Shown: positions 6,922 through 16,188, counted from the stretch's first letter. The stretch is DNA of 64,000 nt from JAQIBY01 sp964418565 (GCA_964418565.1 CAYQMB010000003.1:7986-71985); one strand, 5' to 3'. Notes: generated by a model from the letters alone, not told the origin. Numbers and translations: made by a program.

Positions 6922-8973
6922 ATGAAACAATTTTCACTTTTTACGGTTATCACGCTTGTGATAGTAGCCTCCGGCTTCATGATGTCATGTAAATCGGATG
7001 CGAATGAATCTGAAGAAACGAAAGCACTTATGAAAAAAGATCTTGATACCAGCGTATCGCCCAAAGAAGATTTTTACCAGTATGCTACAGGTGGCTGGCA
7101 GAAAAACAATCCACTTCCTGAAGAAGAAAGCCGTTTTGGATCCTTTGATCAACTGGCTAAAAACACCAGCCGGAAAGTGAAAGATATTATTGTCGGATTG
7201 TCAGAAAAGGACACTGATAAAGGCAGCATGGAATGGAAAATCGGCACCTGGTACAGCGTGGGAATGGACTCAGCTACCATTGAAGCGCAAGGCATCAAAC
7301 CGATTGAAAATGAGCTTGAACGCATTGAAAACCTGTCAGCAAAATCGGATGTGATCCGTCAGGCAGCTTACAACAACCGTCACGGAATGAGCAGCTTGTT
7401 TTATTTGTTTGGTGGTGCCGATGCTGATAATGCCGATATGAAAATTGCGCAGATACATCAGGGTGGTCTCGGTTTGCCCGATCGCGATTATTACACCAGC
7501 GATGATGCACGAAGCCAGGGTATTCGCGATGAATATGTCCGCTACATGACCAACATGATGACGCTGCTTGGTGATGATGAGGCAGAAGCCAAAGATAAAG
7601 CTGACATGATTATGGCTCTTGAAACCCGCCTGGCAGAAAAGTCCATGACCCGGCTTGAGCAGCGCGATCCGCACGCTACCAATAACAAAATGGAACTGGC
7701 TGAGCTGAATGAACTCGCCGGATCTTTTGATTTTCCTCTGTATTTTGAGGAAGTAGGACTGACTGAACCCGGTGTTATTAATGTCCGCCAGCCCGAGTTT
7801 TTCAAAGAACTGGGTATGGCTGTGGATGAGGTTTCCGTTGATGACTGGAAAACCTATTTCCGCTGGAAACTCATTAACAGTACAGCCAGTTTGCTAAGCT
7901 CTGACTTTGACGGACTGCGCTTCGGCTTTTACGGGAAATACCTGCGTGGTCAGGAAAAGCAAAAACCCCGCTGGCGTCGTATGGTTGCGTCAACCAATGG
8001 TGCATTGGGTGAAGCTGTCGGTAAAAAATTCGTGGAAAAGCACTTTCCGCCCGAAGCCAAAGAACGTATGGTTGAATTGGTTGCCAATCTGCAGGATGCG
8101 TTTAAACAACGTATGAAAAACTCCACCTGGATGAGCGAAGAAACACAGGAAAAAGCCATTGAAAAGCTGGAAGGTATGCGCGTAAAAATCGGGTATCCCG
8201 ATAAATGGCGTGATTACTCCGGACTTGAGGTTACTGAAGATTCTTACGTACAAAACGTGATGAATTCCAATGTGTTTGATTTTGAGTATATGCTGGATAA
8301 AATCGGAAAACCGGTGGACAAGGAGGAATGGCACATGAATCCTCAGACAGTGAATGCCTATTATTCACCACAAACCAATGAAATTTGCTTTCCTGCCGGC
8401 ATTCTGCAGCCACCTTTCTTTTATCTGAATGCAGATGATGCTGTGAATTACGGTGCCATTGGCATGGTTATCGCGCATGAAATGACACATGGTTTTGATG
8501 ACAAAGGCCGTCTGTTTAACAAGGAGGGAAACCTGCAGGAATGGTGGACAAAAGAAGATGCCGAGCGTTTTGACAAAGAAGCTCAGGTGTTGGTTGAACG
8601 CTACAACGAAATTACTGTTCTCGACACCGTACATGCCGATGGTGAGCTTTCACTGGGTGAAAATATCGCCGATTTTGGCGGTCTGAGCATTGCCTACACA
8701 GCTTTCCGCAATAGCCTTGAAGACGGTGAAGAACCTGAAAAAATTGACGGTTTTACTGCAGACCAGCGCTTTTTCCTGGCTTATGCCAAAGTCTGGGCGC
8801 AAAACATTACCGATAAGGAAATTCTGCGTCGTACAAAAGAAGATGTGCACTCGCTTGGCAAATGGCGTGTTAACGGACAGTTGGTTGGTATGCCGGCTTT
8901 CCATGAGGCCTTTGATGTAAACGAAGGCGATGGAATGTACCTGCCCGAAGAAGAATGGACACATGTCTGGTGA
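6922..8973 (+). CDS. M13-family zinc metalloendopeptidase lipoprotein (PepO/neprilysin-like)
   Basis: 683 residues starting at MKQFSLFTV; the longer frame from 6883 adds 13 residues before an obvious signal peptide. A lipobox (MMSC) follows, so it is probably periplasmic and membrane-anchored. The zinc site HEMTH (His519-Glu520-His523) and the third ligand/catalytic motif ENIAD (Glu580, Asp584) are intact, as are the family's NAYY substrate-binding stretch and the C-terminal W of HVW. The M13_N helical domain precedes the M13_C catalytic domain. The family cleaves oligopeptides on the amino side of hydrophobic residues. A bidirectional terminator separates it from the convergent next gene. 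Confidence 0.95.
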   Translation: MKQFSLFTVITLVIVASGFMMSCKSDANESEETKALMKKDLDTSVSPKEDFYQYATGGWQKNNPLPEEESRFGSFDQLAKNTSRKVKDIIVGLSEKDTDKGSMEWKIGTWYSVGMDSATIEAQGIKPIENELERIENLSAKSDVIRQAAYNNRHGMSSLFYLFGGADADNADMKIAQIHQGGLGLPDRDYYTSDDARSQGIRDEYVRYMTNMMTLLGDDEAEAKDKADMIMALETRLAEKSMTRLEQRDPHATNNKMELAELNELAGSFDFPLYFEEVGLTEPGVINVRQPEFFKELGMAVDEVSVDDWKTYFRWKLINSTASLLSSDFDGLRFGFYGKYLRGQEKQKPRWRRMVASTNGALGEAVGKKFVEKHFPPEAKERMVELVANLQDAFKQRMKNSTWMSEETQEKAIEKLEGMRVKIGYPDKWRDYSGLEVTEDSYVQNVMNSNVFDFEYMLDKIGKPVDKEEWHMNPQTVNAYYSPQTNEICFPAGILQPPFFYLNADDAVNYGAIGMVIAHEMTHGFDDKGRLFNKEGNLQEWWTKEDAERFDKEAQVLVERYNEITVLDTVHADGELSLGENIADFGGLSIAYTAFRNSLEDGEEPEKIDGFTADQRFFLAYAKVWAQNITDKEILRRTKEDVHSLGKWRVNGQLVGMPAFHEAFDVNEGDGMYLPEEEWTHVW

Positions 8974-8990
8974 AAATCATAAAAACCTAA

Positions 8991-9022
8991 AAAAAAGGCG
9001 CTCTTCGGAGGGCCTTTTTTTT
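8991..9022. terminator. bidirectional intrinsic terminator
   Basis: Stem GGCGCTC/GAGGGCC (8997-9003, 9008-9014) around a TTCG tetraloop, with one mismatch, flanked by an A-run on the left and a T-run on the right. It can terminate both the M13 peptidase gene (+) and the 9038-9652 gene (-). Confidence 0.85.
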
Positions 9023-9037
9023 CTCCTTTTTTCAAAT

Positions 9038-9652
9038 TTAGTTTAGAACCCACCCAATGCGGAGTTTTGGTGCGGCAGAAAAGGGGTAAAAGCGAAGGTC
9101 ATCCTGCAGCCAGTAATATTGTTTTTCAACGTTTATACTCAGGGTGACGTAAAAATGATCATTGGTAAAACGTCTTCCTACTTCCATCCCGAAGCCCAAA
9201 GCGGTATTCCGGCCAATAAATGAGATGAAATCGAAAATCATTTCCGGAAGCAGAATTCCTTGTTGTAAATTTGGAGAAAACCGATGGTAAAAACCCATGA
9301 AAAAGGCATTGTGGTTTGTGTGATTTTTGTTTTGTTCTATTTTGTGATTAATATCTATATAGCATCTGTATCCCAAAAAAAAGTGATGCCTCCAGAATAC
9401 CGGTGGGTCTCCTTCAGCGGGCATGATCTCTATGCCTGGATAGCCACTGTATTCCAGGTGAAAGGAGTGAGCAGGGTTGCTCAGGCTTACCTCAAATTGT
9501 TGTGCAAATGTAAATGCACTTAAACGCCAATAATATGGCTTAAGTTCCAGCGAATCTAATTTTTTGAGCCCGGGTTCTGTCAATGTATGTGCAAACAAAA
9601 CAGTAGACTGCAACAAGAAAAGTATGCTAAATGCAAAAATTGTTCTTCTCAT
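9038..9652 (-). CDS. exported, probably outer-membrane-associated protein
   Basis: 204 residues with a clear signal peptide (MRRTIFAFSILFLLQSTVLFA). The mature part is rich in aromatic residues with alternating hydrophobic strands (YYWRLSAFTF, FHLEYSGYPG, FFMGFYHRFSP, YVTLSINVEKQYYW). It resembles small beta-barrel or DUF3575-like proteins in style, but I do not assign a family. A TAnnTTTG box at 9689-9696 lies 37 bases upstream of the ATG, supporting the start. Convergent with the M13 peptidase gene. Confidence 0.65.
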   Translation of the reverse strand: MRRTIFAFSILFLLQSTVLFAHTLTEPGLKKLDSLELKPYYWRLSAFTFAQQFEVSLSNPAHSFHLEYSGYPGIEIMPAEGDPPVFWRHHFFLGYRCYIDINHKIEQNKNHTNHNAFFMGFYHRFSPNLQQGILLPEMIFDFISFIGRNTALGFGMEVGRRFTNDHFYVTLSINVEKQYYWLQDDLRFYPFSAAPKLRIGWVLN

Positions 9653-9688
9653 GCTTTTTTTTGCAAGCTAATGATTTTAGATACTACC

Positions 9689-9696
9689 CAAAAGTA
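9689..9696 (-). promoter_or_regulatory. TAnnTTTG -7 box
   Basis: TACTTTTG on the minus strand, 36 bases from the ATG at 9652. Confidence 0.5.
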
Positions 9697-9763
9697 AAAA
9701 TAAAAAAAACGGAGCAGAATACTGAATTTGTATTATTGAGATTATGTTTTGTTGCAGTTGATC

Positions 9764-10210
9764 TTACTTTCGGTTAACCGTAACCGTTTTTTCAAAACTT
9801 ACCATATCCGCATTATCAATTTTTGGTATCAATATCCATTTATGGACATGATTTCCGCGCTTGCAAATCCCATATTGGGTTATGCTGGTTTTTACCTGAT
9901 AGCTTCCGTCAGACAATCGGTACAAATGTACGTCTGAATCCGGATTTTTGCATCCGGCAACAAGGTAATGAATGCCAATCAGGCTGTATGTTTCAAAGTC
10001 AATTTCCGGAAGGGTGTATGAATCACAATCCGGATGGATGGAACGTTTTTCCAGCAGTTTCTGATATTCGGCGTCTGAGCGAATAAGCTGTTCGGCAACG
10101 GTGCTCTGTGTACATTTTATGTCAATTTCCTGATAGTCAATTTCGGTCTTATCCTGGCTTTTGGCCGGAAATAAAAACGATACAATGGCGAAAAACACGA
10201 TGGTTTTCAT
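9764..10210 (-). CDS. small exported protein of unknown function
   Basis: 148 residues from the ATG at 10210 (MKTIVFFAIVSFLFPAKSQ, a signal peptide). The longer frame to 10312 is excluded by a TAnnTTTG box at 10235-10242 lying inside it. The mature protein has ETYSLIGIHYLVAGCKNPDSDVHLYRLSDG, a pattern reminiscent of small Bacteroidota periplasmic proteins with a two-cysteine core (Cys residues near positions 30, 61, 80 and 109). No known domain. Predicted periplasmic; monocistronic. Confidence 0.6.
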   Translation of the reverse strand: MKTIVFFAIVSFLFPAKSQDKTEIDYQEIDIKCTQSTVAEQLIRSDAEYQKLLEKRSIHPDCDSYTLPEIDFETYSLIGIHYLVAGCKNPDSDVHLYRLSDGSYQVKTSITQYGICKRGNHVHKWILIPKIDNADMVSFEKTVTVNRK

Positions 10211-10234
10211 GATGTTTCTGAGTTGGTTTACAAG

Positions 10235-10242
10235 CAAAGGTA
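10235..10242 (-). promoter_or_regulatory. TAnnTTTG -7 box
   Basis: TACCTTTG on the minus strand, 25 bases before the ATG at 10210; it decides the start. Confidence 0.5.
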
Positions 10243-10322
10243 TACAAAAGCGGTGCCAAATGAAAAATAAAGGATCAGGCAAACTTCCCGGGGGAGATAC
10301 AAAATCAGGCAAAATTCAGAAA

Positions 10323-10356
10323 CAAAAAAAGGAGAACCTGTTGAGATTCTCCTTTT
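10323..10356 (-). terminator. intrinsic terminator of the tRNA-Gly/tRNA-Leu transcript
   Basis: Perfect 10-bp stem AAAAGGAGAA/TTCTCCTTTT (10327-10336, 10347-10356) with a 10-nt loop. The U-run on the minus strand comes from A bases at 10324-10330. Confidence 0.85.
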
Positions 10357-10361
10357 GATTT

Positions 10362-10451
10362 TGGTGCCCCGGGCCGGACTCGAACCGGCACGGTCATGAA
10401 ATGACCACGGGATTTTAAGTCCAGCGCGTCTACCAATTCCGCCACCAGGGC
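10362..10451 (-). tRNA. tRNA-Leu (TAA)
   Basis: A class II cloverleaf on the minus strand: acceptor GCCCTGG pairs with CCGGGGC, D-arm GGCGGAATTGGTAGACG, anticodon TAA in the loop CTTAAAA, a long variable arm (GTGGTCATTTCATGACC), T-arm CCGG-TTCGAGT-CCGG, then A and an encoded CCA (10362-10364). The anticodon stem has one mismatch. Downstream partner of tRNA-Gly. Confidence 0.93.
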
Positions 10452-10477
10452 CACCTTAAAAAATGTCAAAAAAAAAG

Positions 10478-10549
<72 letters not shown>

Positions 10550-10673
10550 GTTTCCGCTCTTTTATCGTTAGCGGATTGCAAAGATAGAGCATTTTTTAAA
10601 AATGCAAAAGTTTTCATTAAAAAAATCGCATATTTTGTTTGTGCTTTTTGCTTGCATTGCTTACATTGCTTGC

Positions 10674-10681
10674 TATCTTTG
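10674..10681 (+). promoter_or_regulatory. TAnnTTTG -7 box with upstream TTTG
   Basis: TATCTTTG with a TTTG at 10647-10650, a spacing close to the -33/-7 arrangement of Bacteroidota. It drives the MerR-type gene at 10709. Confidence 0.6.
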
Positions 10682-10708
10682 TGTTTATCAGAATTTTGTT
10701 TGATCGAT

Positions 10709-11041
10709 ATGGAAAGAGAAAAAAAACAAAAATTGTATTATTCCATTGGTGAGGTGGCTGATATGTTTGATGTCAACACTTCACTAATACGATTCTGGGA
10801 AAAGGAATTTTCTGTCATCCGGCCTCATAAAAACAAAAGGGGCCAGCGTATGTTTACTAATAAGGATATCGAAAATTTTCACAGAATTTATCATCTGGTA
10901 AAGGAGCGTGGCATGACACTGAACGGTGCCAAAAGTCTGATGAAAAATCAGCCTGAAAGCACTGAAAACAAATTTCAGGTTGTGAAAACACTGAAATCCA
11001 TACGCTCACGTTTAGAAGCCATAAAAAATACCATTAATTGA
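10709..11041 (+). CDS. MerR-family transcriptional regulator
   Basis: 110 residues from the ATG at 10709; the longer upstream frame runs through the tRNA genes and is not coding. The N-terminal winged helix is clear: YYSIGEVADMFDVNTSLIRFWEKEF, then RGQRMFTNKDIENFHRIYHLVKERGMTLNGAKSLM, the MerR recognition and wing elements. A short C-terminal helix (KTLKSIRSRLEAIKNTIN) serves as dimerisation region; no effector-binding cysteines are seen. This short form is conserved in Bacteroidota. It is followed after one base by the NIF3-family gene and probably starts a three-gene operon ending at 13050. Confidence 0.9.
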   Translation: MEREKKQKLYYSIGEVADMFDVNTSLIRFWEKEFSVIRPHKNKRGQRMFTNKDIENFHRIYHLVKERGMTLNGAKSLMKNQPESTENKFQVVKTLKSIRSRLEAIKNTIN

Positions 11042-11042
11042 T

Positions 11043-12143
11043 ATGCAATTAACGATAAAAGAAATTATTCAGGAGCTGGAGGCTTTTGCGCCTTTGCAGT
11101 ATCAGGAATCCTATGATAATGCCGGCCTGATTGTGGGGGATAAAAATTGTCGTGTGGATTCAGTATTGTTAGCAGTGGATGTTACTGAAGCTGTTATTGA
11201 TGAAGCTGTTAAGCTGGGTGCGGGTATGATCATTGCCCATCATCCCATCATCTTTAAAGGCCTGAGAAAACTCACAGGCAGCAATTATGTGGAGCGAACC
11301 GTCATTAAGGCAATCAAATCGGATGTTGCCATTTATGCGGCCCATACCAATATGGATGCCGTCTCGAATGGTGTAAATGGCATCCTGGCGGAAAAACTCG
11401 GACTGGAAAATGTGTCGGTAATGAGCCCCCGTGCAGGCCTGCTCAAGAAAATCCATGTGTTTGTTCCTGAAGATTATGCAAATGCTGTGCGCGAGGCTGC
11501 TTTTAAGGCGGGTGCGGGCCATATCGGTAATTATGACAACTGTTCCTACAACGTTAATGGTAAGGGTAGTTTTCGCGCCGGAGATGACAGCAATCCCTTT
11601 GTCGGAGAGAAAGGACAAACCCATTTTGAACCTGAAGTGAAAATTGAAATTGTCTTTCCTGAAGTGTTGCAATCTGCTGTAATTAATGCTGTGATTACCG
11701 CACATCCATATGAAGAAGTAGCCTACGATGTATATTCACTGGATAATCCCTGGGATAAGGTGGGCATAGGCCTTGTCGGTGAGCTGAAAACCCCGGTAAA
11801 ACCAATGGATTTTATGGAAAGCCTCTCAGGAATCCTTAAGCAACCCCATTTCAGGTACACAAAACCTGTGACGGATGAAATAAAGCAGGTAGCCATTTGC
11901 GGGGGTGCAGGGTCTTTTACCATAAATCAGGCCAAAGCCAAAGGGGCTGACGTTCTGATTACGGCAGATGTGAAGTACCATGAGTTTTTTGATGCCGATA
12001 GTCAGATTATGATTGTGGATGCGGGGCATTATGAAACTGAACAATTTACAAAAGAATTGTTTTCTAATGTAATTCAGAAAAAATTCCCTAACTTTGCAGT
12101 CCGTTTTTCAAATGTAAATACCAACCCTGTTAACTACTATTGA
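11043..12143 (+). CDS. NIF3/YbgI-family dinuclear-metal protein
   Basis: 366 residues. The family forms hexameric toroids with a two-metal site; annotated in databases as GTP cyclohydrolase I type 2 homologue, but its reaction is not settled. Metal-ligand motifs visible: GMIIAHHPIIF (two His, about residue 65), AAHTNMDA (His and Asp near 100), and a late DVKYHEFFDA/DAGHYETE. The segment between (about residues 130-235) is the PII-like insert domain with VPEDYANAVREAAFKAGAGHIGNYDNCS, typical of the longer family members. It is tightly spaced with the MerR-type gene upstream (1 bp) and the zinc-ribbon gene downstream (4 bp). Confidence 0.93.
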   Translation: MQLTIKEIIQELEAFAPLQYQESYDNAGLIVGDKNCRVDSVLLAVDVTEAVIDEAVKLGAGMIIAHHPIIFKGLRKLTGSNYVERTVIKAIKSDVAIYAAHTNMDAVSNGVNGILAEKLGLENVSVMSPRAGLLKKIHVFVPEDYANAVREAAFKAGAGHIGNYDNCSYNVNGKGSFRAGDDSNPFVGEKGQTHFEPEVKIEIVFPEVLQSAVINAVITAHPYEEVAYDVYSLDNPWDKVGIGLVGELKTPVKPMDFMESLSGILKQPHFRYTKPVTDEIKQVAICGGAGSFTINQAKAKGADVLITADVKYHEFFDADSQIMIVDAGHYETEQFTKELFSNVIQKKFPNFAVRFSNVNTNPVNYY

Positions 12144-12147
12144 TATT

Positions 12148-13005
12148 ATGACAAAGGGAAAAAATAACGATCCGGCCAAAATGAGCATTGAGGAAAAACT
12201 TGAAGCGCTCTATAACCTTCAGCGAACAGATTCAGAAATTGATAATCTGCGGATTCTTCGTGGAGAGCTGCCACTGGAAGTCCAGGATCTGGAGGATGCA
12301 CTTGCTGGTCTTGAAACCAGGGTAGCCAAGCTGAATTCTGAATTGGAGAAAATGAATGCTGATATTGCTGCCGAAAAAGAGAAAATTTCCAATTCCAAAG
12401 AGCTGATCAAAAAATATGAAGATCAGCAAAATAAGGTCAGAAACAATCGCGAGTATGAATCGCTGATGAAAGAGGTTGAGTTTCAGACTCTGGAGATTGA
12501 GTTGAGTGAGAAAAAAATCAAACAGTCTCAGGAGGATATTAAGGCTAAAGAGGAATTGATTGAAGCTTCCAAAGAGAAAATTGAAGAAACCAAAGCCGAC
12601 CTGGAGCATAAAAAATCCGAGCTGGATGAAATTACCAAAGAGAACGAAAAAGAAGAGGCTGATCTGATCAAAAAATCGGAAAAGCTGGCAGATAGCATTG
12701 AACCTCGCCTGCTTACTGCCTATAAACGCATTCGCTCCAATGCACGCAATGGCCTTGCTGTTGTACCCGTAGAGCGTGATGCCTGTGGTGGTTGTTTTAA
12801 CAAAATTCCGCCGCAGCGTCAGTTGGATATCAGGAGCCGAAAGAAAATTATCGTATGCGAATTTTGCGGACGTATCCTTGTGGATCCCGAGTTGGATGAG
12901 GAGAAAGCAAAAGAAAATGCTGAAAAACGCAAGGCTGAAGAAGAAAAGAAGAAAAAGCCCCGCAAAAAAACCAGCCGCAAACGGACAACTACCAAGAAAA
13001 AGTAA
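12148..13005 (+). CDS. coiled-coil protein with C4 zinc ribbon (DUF164/CT398-like)
   Basis: 285 residues. Residues about 15-190 form a long helical hairpin coiled coil rich in Glu/Lys/Leu. A zinc ribbon follows with CGGCFNKIPPQR and CEFCGRILVD (two CxxC pairs), then a very basic Lys/Arg tail. The family (zf-RING_7) is widespread and usually sits next to NIF3 genes, as here; a role linking to RNA or secretion has been proposed for homologues but is not established. Last gene of the 10709-13005 unit, followed by a terminator. Confidence 0.92.
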   Translation: MTKGKNNDPAKMSIEEKLEALYNLQRTDSEIDNLRILRGELPLEVQDLEDALAGLETRVAKLNSELEKMNADIAAEKEKISNSKELIKKYEDQQNKVRNNREYESLMKEVEFQTLEIELSEKKIKQSQEDIKAKEELIEASKEKIEETKADLEHKKSELDEITKENEKEEADLIKKSEKLADSIEPRLLTAYKRIRSNARNGLAVVPVERDACGGCFNKIPPQRQLDIRSRKKIIVCEFCGRILVDPELDEEKAKENAEKRKAEEEKKKKPRKKTSRKRTTTKKK

Positions 13006-13021
13006 ACGCTTTCCAGATATA

Positions 13022-13056
13022 AAAAAACGCTGACCTTCCGGGCCAGCGTTTTTTTA
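13022..13056. terminator. bidirectional intrinsic terminator
   Basis: Arms AACGCTG (13026-13032) and CAGCGTT (13044-13050), extended by CC/GG around a small loop, with an A-run before and T-run after. It serves the zinc-ribbon gene (+) and ddl (-). Confidence 0.85.
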
Positions 13057-13076
13057 TACGCTTTATTCTGATGTTT

Positions 13077-14072
13077 TTATTGTTTTTCCTTATGCCGTCT
13101 GAGGCTGTCTGTGATCACTTCGTTGAAAATCTCTGTTTCGCTCAGGCCCATGCTTCGGATTTGTTTTGGCACAATGCTGTTTTTACTTAAACCGGGAATG
13201 GTATTGGCTTCAAGATAGTATGGCACACCACTCTTTATGATGAAATCTACCCTTACAAGGCCATGAAAACCCAATTTATCGTACACCAATGAAGTGTATT
13301 GCTGTACAGCTTTGGTTTCTGCTTCTGAAATGCGTGCTGGTGTGATCTCATCTGTCAGTTCTGGTGTATATTTGGCATCGTAATCAAAGAAATCCCGTTT
13401 TGTATCAATTTCTGTCACGGGGAATACACGCTGACTGATGGCCGTTTTTAATACGCCGCAACTCACTTCAACACCATCAATGAATTGCTCAACAATAACC
13501 TGTTTGTCTTCTGTGAAAGCATGTTCAATGGCTGACCGAAGCTTGTCTTTTTCATACACTTTTGTTACGCCAAAGCTGGAACCTGCTGTGTTTGGTTTCA
13601 CAAATACCGGTAATCCAAGTTCTGACACAATGGTCTCGGGTTGTATGCTATCGCCTTTGCGGATGACGATTTCCCTGGCCATGGGGATATCCCAGTTTTT
13701 CAGGAAAATTTTGCATCGGATTTTGTCATAGCTCAGGGCAGAGCTCAATACATCCGACGTGGAGTAGGGGATATTCATGGCTTCAAAATACCCTTGCATG
13801 GTGCCATCTTCACCCTGTTTGCCATGGATGGCAATAACAGCAATGTCAAAACGGATTTTATCTCCTTTCACACGAATGCTGAAATCGTTTTTATCGACAG
13901 GTGTTTCGTCTATGCCTTTCGGATCGTAAATCCAGTTGGCCCCGTTGATATCTATTTTCCAGATGCGGTATGCATCACTGCGTAGTGAATCAGCGATATT
14001 AGCTGCTGTTTGAAGGCTGATAACCCGTTCGGATGAAGGGCCCCCTGCCATGATGGCTACATTCAGTTGCAT
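13077..14072 (-). CDS. ddl: D-alanine--D-alanine ligase
   Basis: 331 residues, usual length. This cytoplasmic ATP-grasp enzyme joins two D-Ala for the peptidoglycan precursor. The N-terminal motif MAGGPSSERVISLQTA contains the Ser-Glu that binds the first D-Ala. IHGKQGEDGTMQGYFE, then LPVFVKPNTAGSSFGVTKV (ATP loop), VEQFIDGVEVSCGV and YLEANTIPGLSKNSIVPKQ with the metal-binding Glu/Asn follow in order. It starts 2 bp after the lytic transglycosylase gene and is the last gene of the parA-parB operon, so chromosome segregation and cell-wall supply are transcribed together. Confidence 0.96.
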   Translation of the reverse strand: MQLNVAIMAGGPSSERVISLQTAANIADSLRSDAYRIWKIDINGANWIYDPKGIDETPVDKNDFSIRVKGDKIRFDIAVIAIHGKQGEDGTMQGYFEAMNIPYSTSDVLSSALSYDKIRCKIFLKNWDIPMAREIVIRKGDSIQPETIVSELGLPVFVKPNTAGSSFGVTKVYEKDKLRSAIEHAFTEDKQVIVEQFIDGVEVSCGVLKTAISQRVFPVTEIDTKRDFFDYDAKYTPELTDEITPARISEAETKAVQQYTSLVYDKLGFHGLVRVDFIIKSGVPYYLEANTIPGLSKNSIVPKQIRSMGLSETEIFNEVITDSLRRHKEKQ

Positions 14073-14074
14073 GC

Positions 14075-15631
14075 TTAGCTTTTTTTACGGATTTTTAATT
14101 TCTGACCGGGTTTTAATCCGGTTTCACTATCAATATTGTTCAGTTGTAAAATGTCGCTTGCTGATATTCCGGGATAACGTTTTGCAATCTCCCATGGGTT
14201 ATCACCTCTTTTTACCGTATAGTACTCGTAAGCAGGATCCAGTTTTGCGGGTTTTGAATTGACCGTGGTTGAGGTTTGGCCTTCGCGTTTTTGCTTAGCT
14301 GCCCTGCTCATGCTGTTAACGCTTTTGTAATAATCATATTTATCTTCAGGTACATAAATCACCAGGTTTTTGCCGGCACGTATTCGGCTGGTATAAAGCC
14401 CGTTCCAGGCTTTTAGCTGGTTTGTGCTGATATCGTACCAGCTTGCAATCAGCCCCAGGGCATCACCGGATTTTATGGTGTATGTCAGTTTTTTTGTGCC
14501 TGCAGGTTGTGATGCTGCCGGGTAATGTGATGTGCTCCGGCTGGCAGGTTTATAGGCGATTTTGTTTGGATTCAGATAGGTGGATTCTTTGTACAGATGT
14601 ATGCTGTCTTCTGCTGCAATGTATGCCGGGATGTAATCTATTGGCAGAATGAGATGCCGTGGTTTTTCTTTCGCGGGAATCAAATCGCGTTTGTATTGGG
14701 GATTATAAAAGCGTAAATCTGCCTTGCTTATGCCTATAACATCGCTTAACTGGCCAAAATGGAGATCATTGGTTACCATGATGGTGTCCACAGCGTATGG
14801 CAGGTCCATATCTGCAGCTTTAAAGCCATGCTCATCGTAATACTCATACAGGTAATTAACGGCGATGAAAGCCGGAACGTAATTGCGGGTTTCCCGTGGA
14901 AGGTAATGGTAAATTTCCCAGAAATTACCTGTACCACCGGCTCTGCGTATTGCCCGGTTAACATTTCCCGGTCCGCAGTTGTATGCTGCCAGCGCCAGAA
15001 CCCAATCGTTGTAGATTGTATCAAGGGTATGCAGGTATTGGCAGGCAGCGTGTGTTGACTTTATAGGATCTCTGCGTTCATCAACATAGGAATTGATCTC
15101 CAGGCCAACAAATTTGCCGGTGCGGTACATAAATTGCCAAAGTCCTGTTGCACCTGCCCTGGAAACAGCCTGTGGATTGAGCGCTGATTCAATCACCGCA
15201 AGGTACTTCATCTCATAGGGAATATTGTACTCGTCCATGATGCGTTCGAACATGGGAAAATAGTATTCTGACAGAGCCAGCAGGCGTGGCACTTGCTTGT
15301 AGGCTCTGTCAATATAATGGTCTATATTCCGTTTTACTTCGGCATTGAATGACAGGTCAACAGGGGAATAAAGCCGGGCAAGTCGTTCGCGGTATACTGA
15401 ATCGGGGAGATTAAGCACCAGTGAGTCTCTGATCACTTCGCCTTTTTCAACGCTGTCTTTTTGTACGTAGTAATGCGTGTTTAACAAACTATCGATGCGA
15501 TTAATCCAGGCCATCACTTCCTTGGTTTTCAGGCTGTCAGAGAGCGTATGTTTGATGCTGTCTCCGCTGTTCACAGCAAATGTTGCGCCAGAGAAAATCA
15601 GGATACTGAATATGATAATTGTTTTTTTCAT
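14075..15631 (-). CDS. MltD-like lytic transglycosylase with two LysM domains
   Basis: 518 residues with a signal peptide. The SLT domain spans about residues 115-290 and holds the catalytic Glu148 in the ESALNP motif, followed by SRAGATGLWQFM and AYNCGPGNVNRAI. Two LysM peptidoglycan-binding domains lie at about 381-425 (TYTIKSGDALGLIASWY) and 470-516 (YYTVKRGDNPWEIAKRYPG). It cleaves glycan strands to 1,6-anhydro-muropeptides in the periplasm. Spacing is 6 bp from the DUF5683 gene upstream and 2 bp from ddl. Confidence 0.95.
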   Translation of the reverse strand: MKKTIIIFSILIFSGATFAVNSGDSIKHTLSDSLKTKEVMAWINRIDSLLNTHYYVQKDSVEKGEVIRDSLVLNLPDSVYRERLARLYSPVDLSFNAEVKRNIDHYIDRAYKQVPRLLALSEYYFPMFERIMDEYNIPYEMKYLAVIESALNPQAVSRAGATGLWQFMYRTGKFVGLEINSYVDERRDPIKSTHAACQYLHTLDTIYNDWVLALAAYNCGPGNVNRAIRRAGGTGNFWEIYHYLPRETRNYVPAFIAVNYLYEYYDEHGFKAADMDLPYAVDTIMVTNDLHFGQLSDVIGISKADLRFYNPQYKRDLIPAKEKPRHLILPIDYIPAYIAAEDSIHLYKESTYLNPNKIAYKPASRSTSHYPAASQPAGTKKLTYTIKSGDALGLIASWYDISTNQLKAWNGLYTSRIRAGKNLVIYVPEDKYDYYKSVNSMSRAAKQKREGQTSTTVNSKPAKLDPAYEYYTVKRGDNPWEIAKRYPGISASDILQLNNIDSETGLKPGQKLKIRKKS

Positions 15632-15637
15632 GCGTAC

Positions 15638-16183
15638 TTAAAATTTCAACGTTAAGCTCATCGCCATGGTTTGACTGTAAGGTGAGGTTACAGGTTTAAG
15701 TTTCAGACTAAGATCACTGCCGACATCAAAATCACTCAATGTTGCGTCTACGTTTGCATCAATGATCTGAAGGACATAAAATATACTGGCACCAATAATG
15801 TTAAGATCGCGGTAGCGTTGCCAGCGTTCCATTTCATTCAGCAATGCGTCTTCGGATAAGATGCCTTCAAATTCATCCGGCTGATCGTTTTGTCTTTTGA
15901 CCAGGGCAGATTTAAAGCGCATGAATTCCTGATGGTTATCCACAGCAAGGTAAATAAATGTTCCCATCCCTGCATACACAATTGGTGCTTTCCAGTATTT
16001 TTTGTTGTAAATCTGTCCTGTTCCGGGAAGCACCGCAGAATATAAACTGGCTTTCAGCGGTGAACGTTTCAGGTTTTGCTCCGTATCCTGCCCGGATGTG
16101 CTGTCAGCATCCTGAGCATGTGCTGAGAAATTTGTACCTGCAAGCACAAGAACCAAGGTCATGTATGTAAGCAAAGCTTTCAA
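15638..16183 (-). CDS. DUF5683-family membrane protein
   Basis: 181 residues with a signal peptide. The family signature is LKASLYSAVLPGTGQIYNKKYWKAPIVYAG, followed by a hydrophobic segment, RYRDLNIIGASIFYVLQIIDANVDA and a C-terminal beta-type tail (LSLKLKP, MAMSLTLKF). The function is unknown; the gene is conserved beside parB in many Bacteroidota. Here it is separated by 5 bp from parB and 6 bp from the lytic transglycosylase gene, which suggests an envelope role coordinated with them. Confidence 0.9.
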   Translation of the reverse strand: MKALLTYMTLVLVLAGTNFSAHAQDADSTSGQDTEQNLKRSPLKASLYSAVLPGTGQIYNKKYWKAPIVYAGMGTFIYLAVDNHQEFMRFKSALVKRQNDQPDEFEGILSEDALLNEMERWQRYRDLNIIGASIFYVLQIIDANVDATLSDFDVGSDLSLKLKPVTSPYSQTMAMSLTLKF

Positions 16184-16188
16184 GCTGT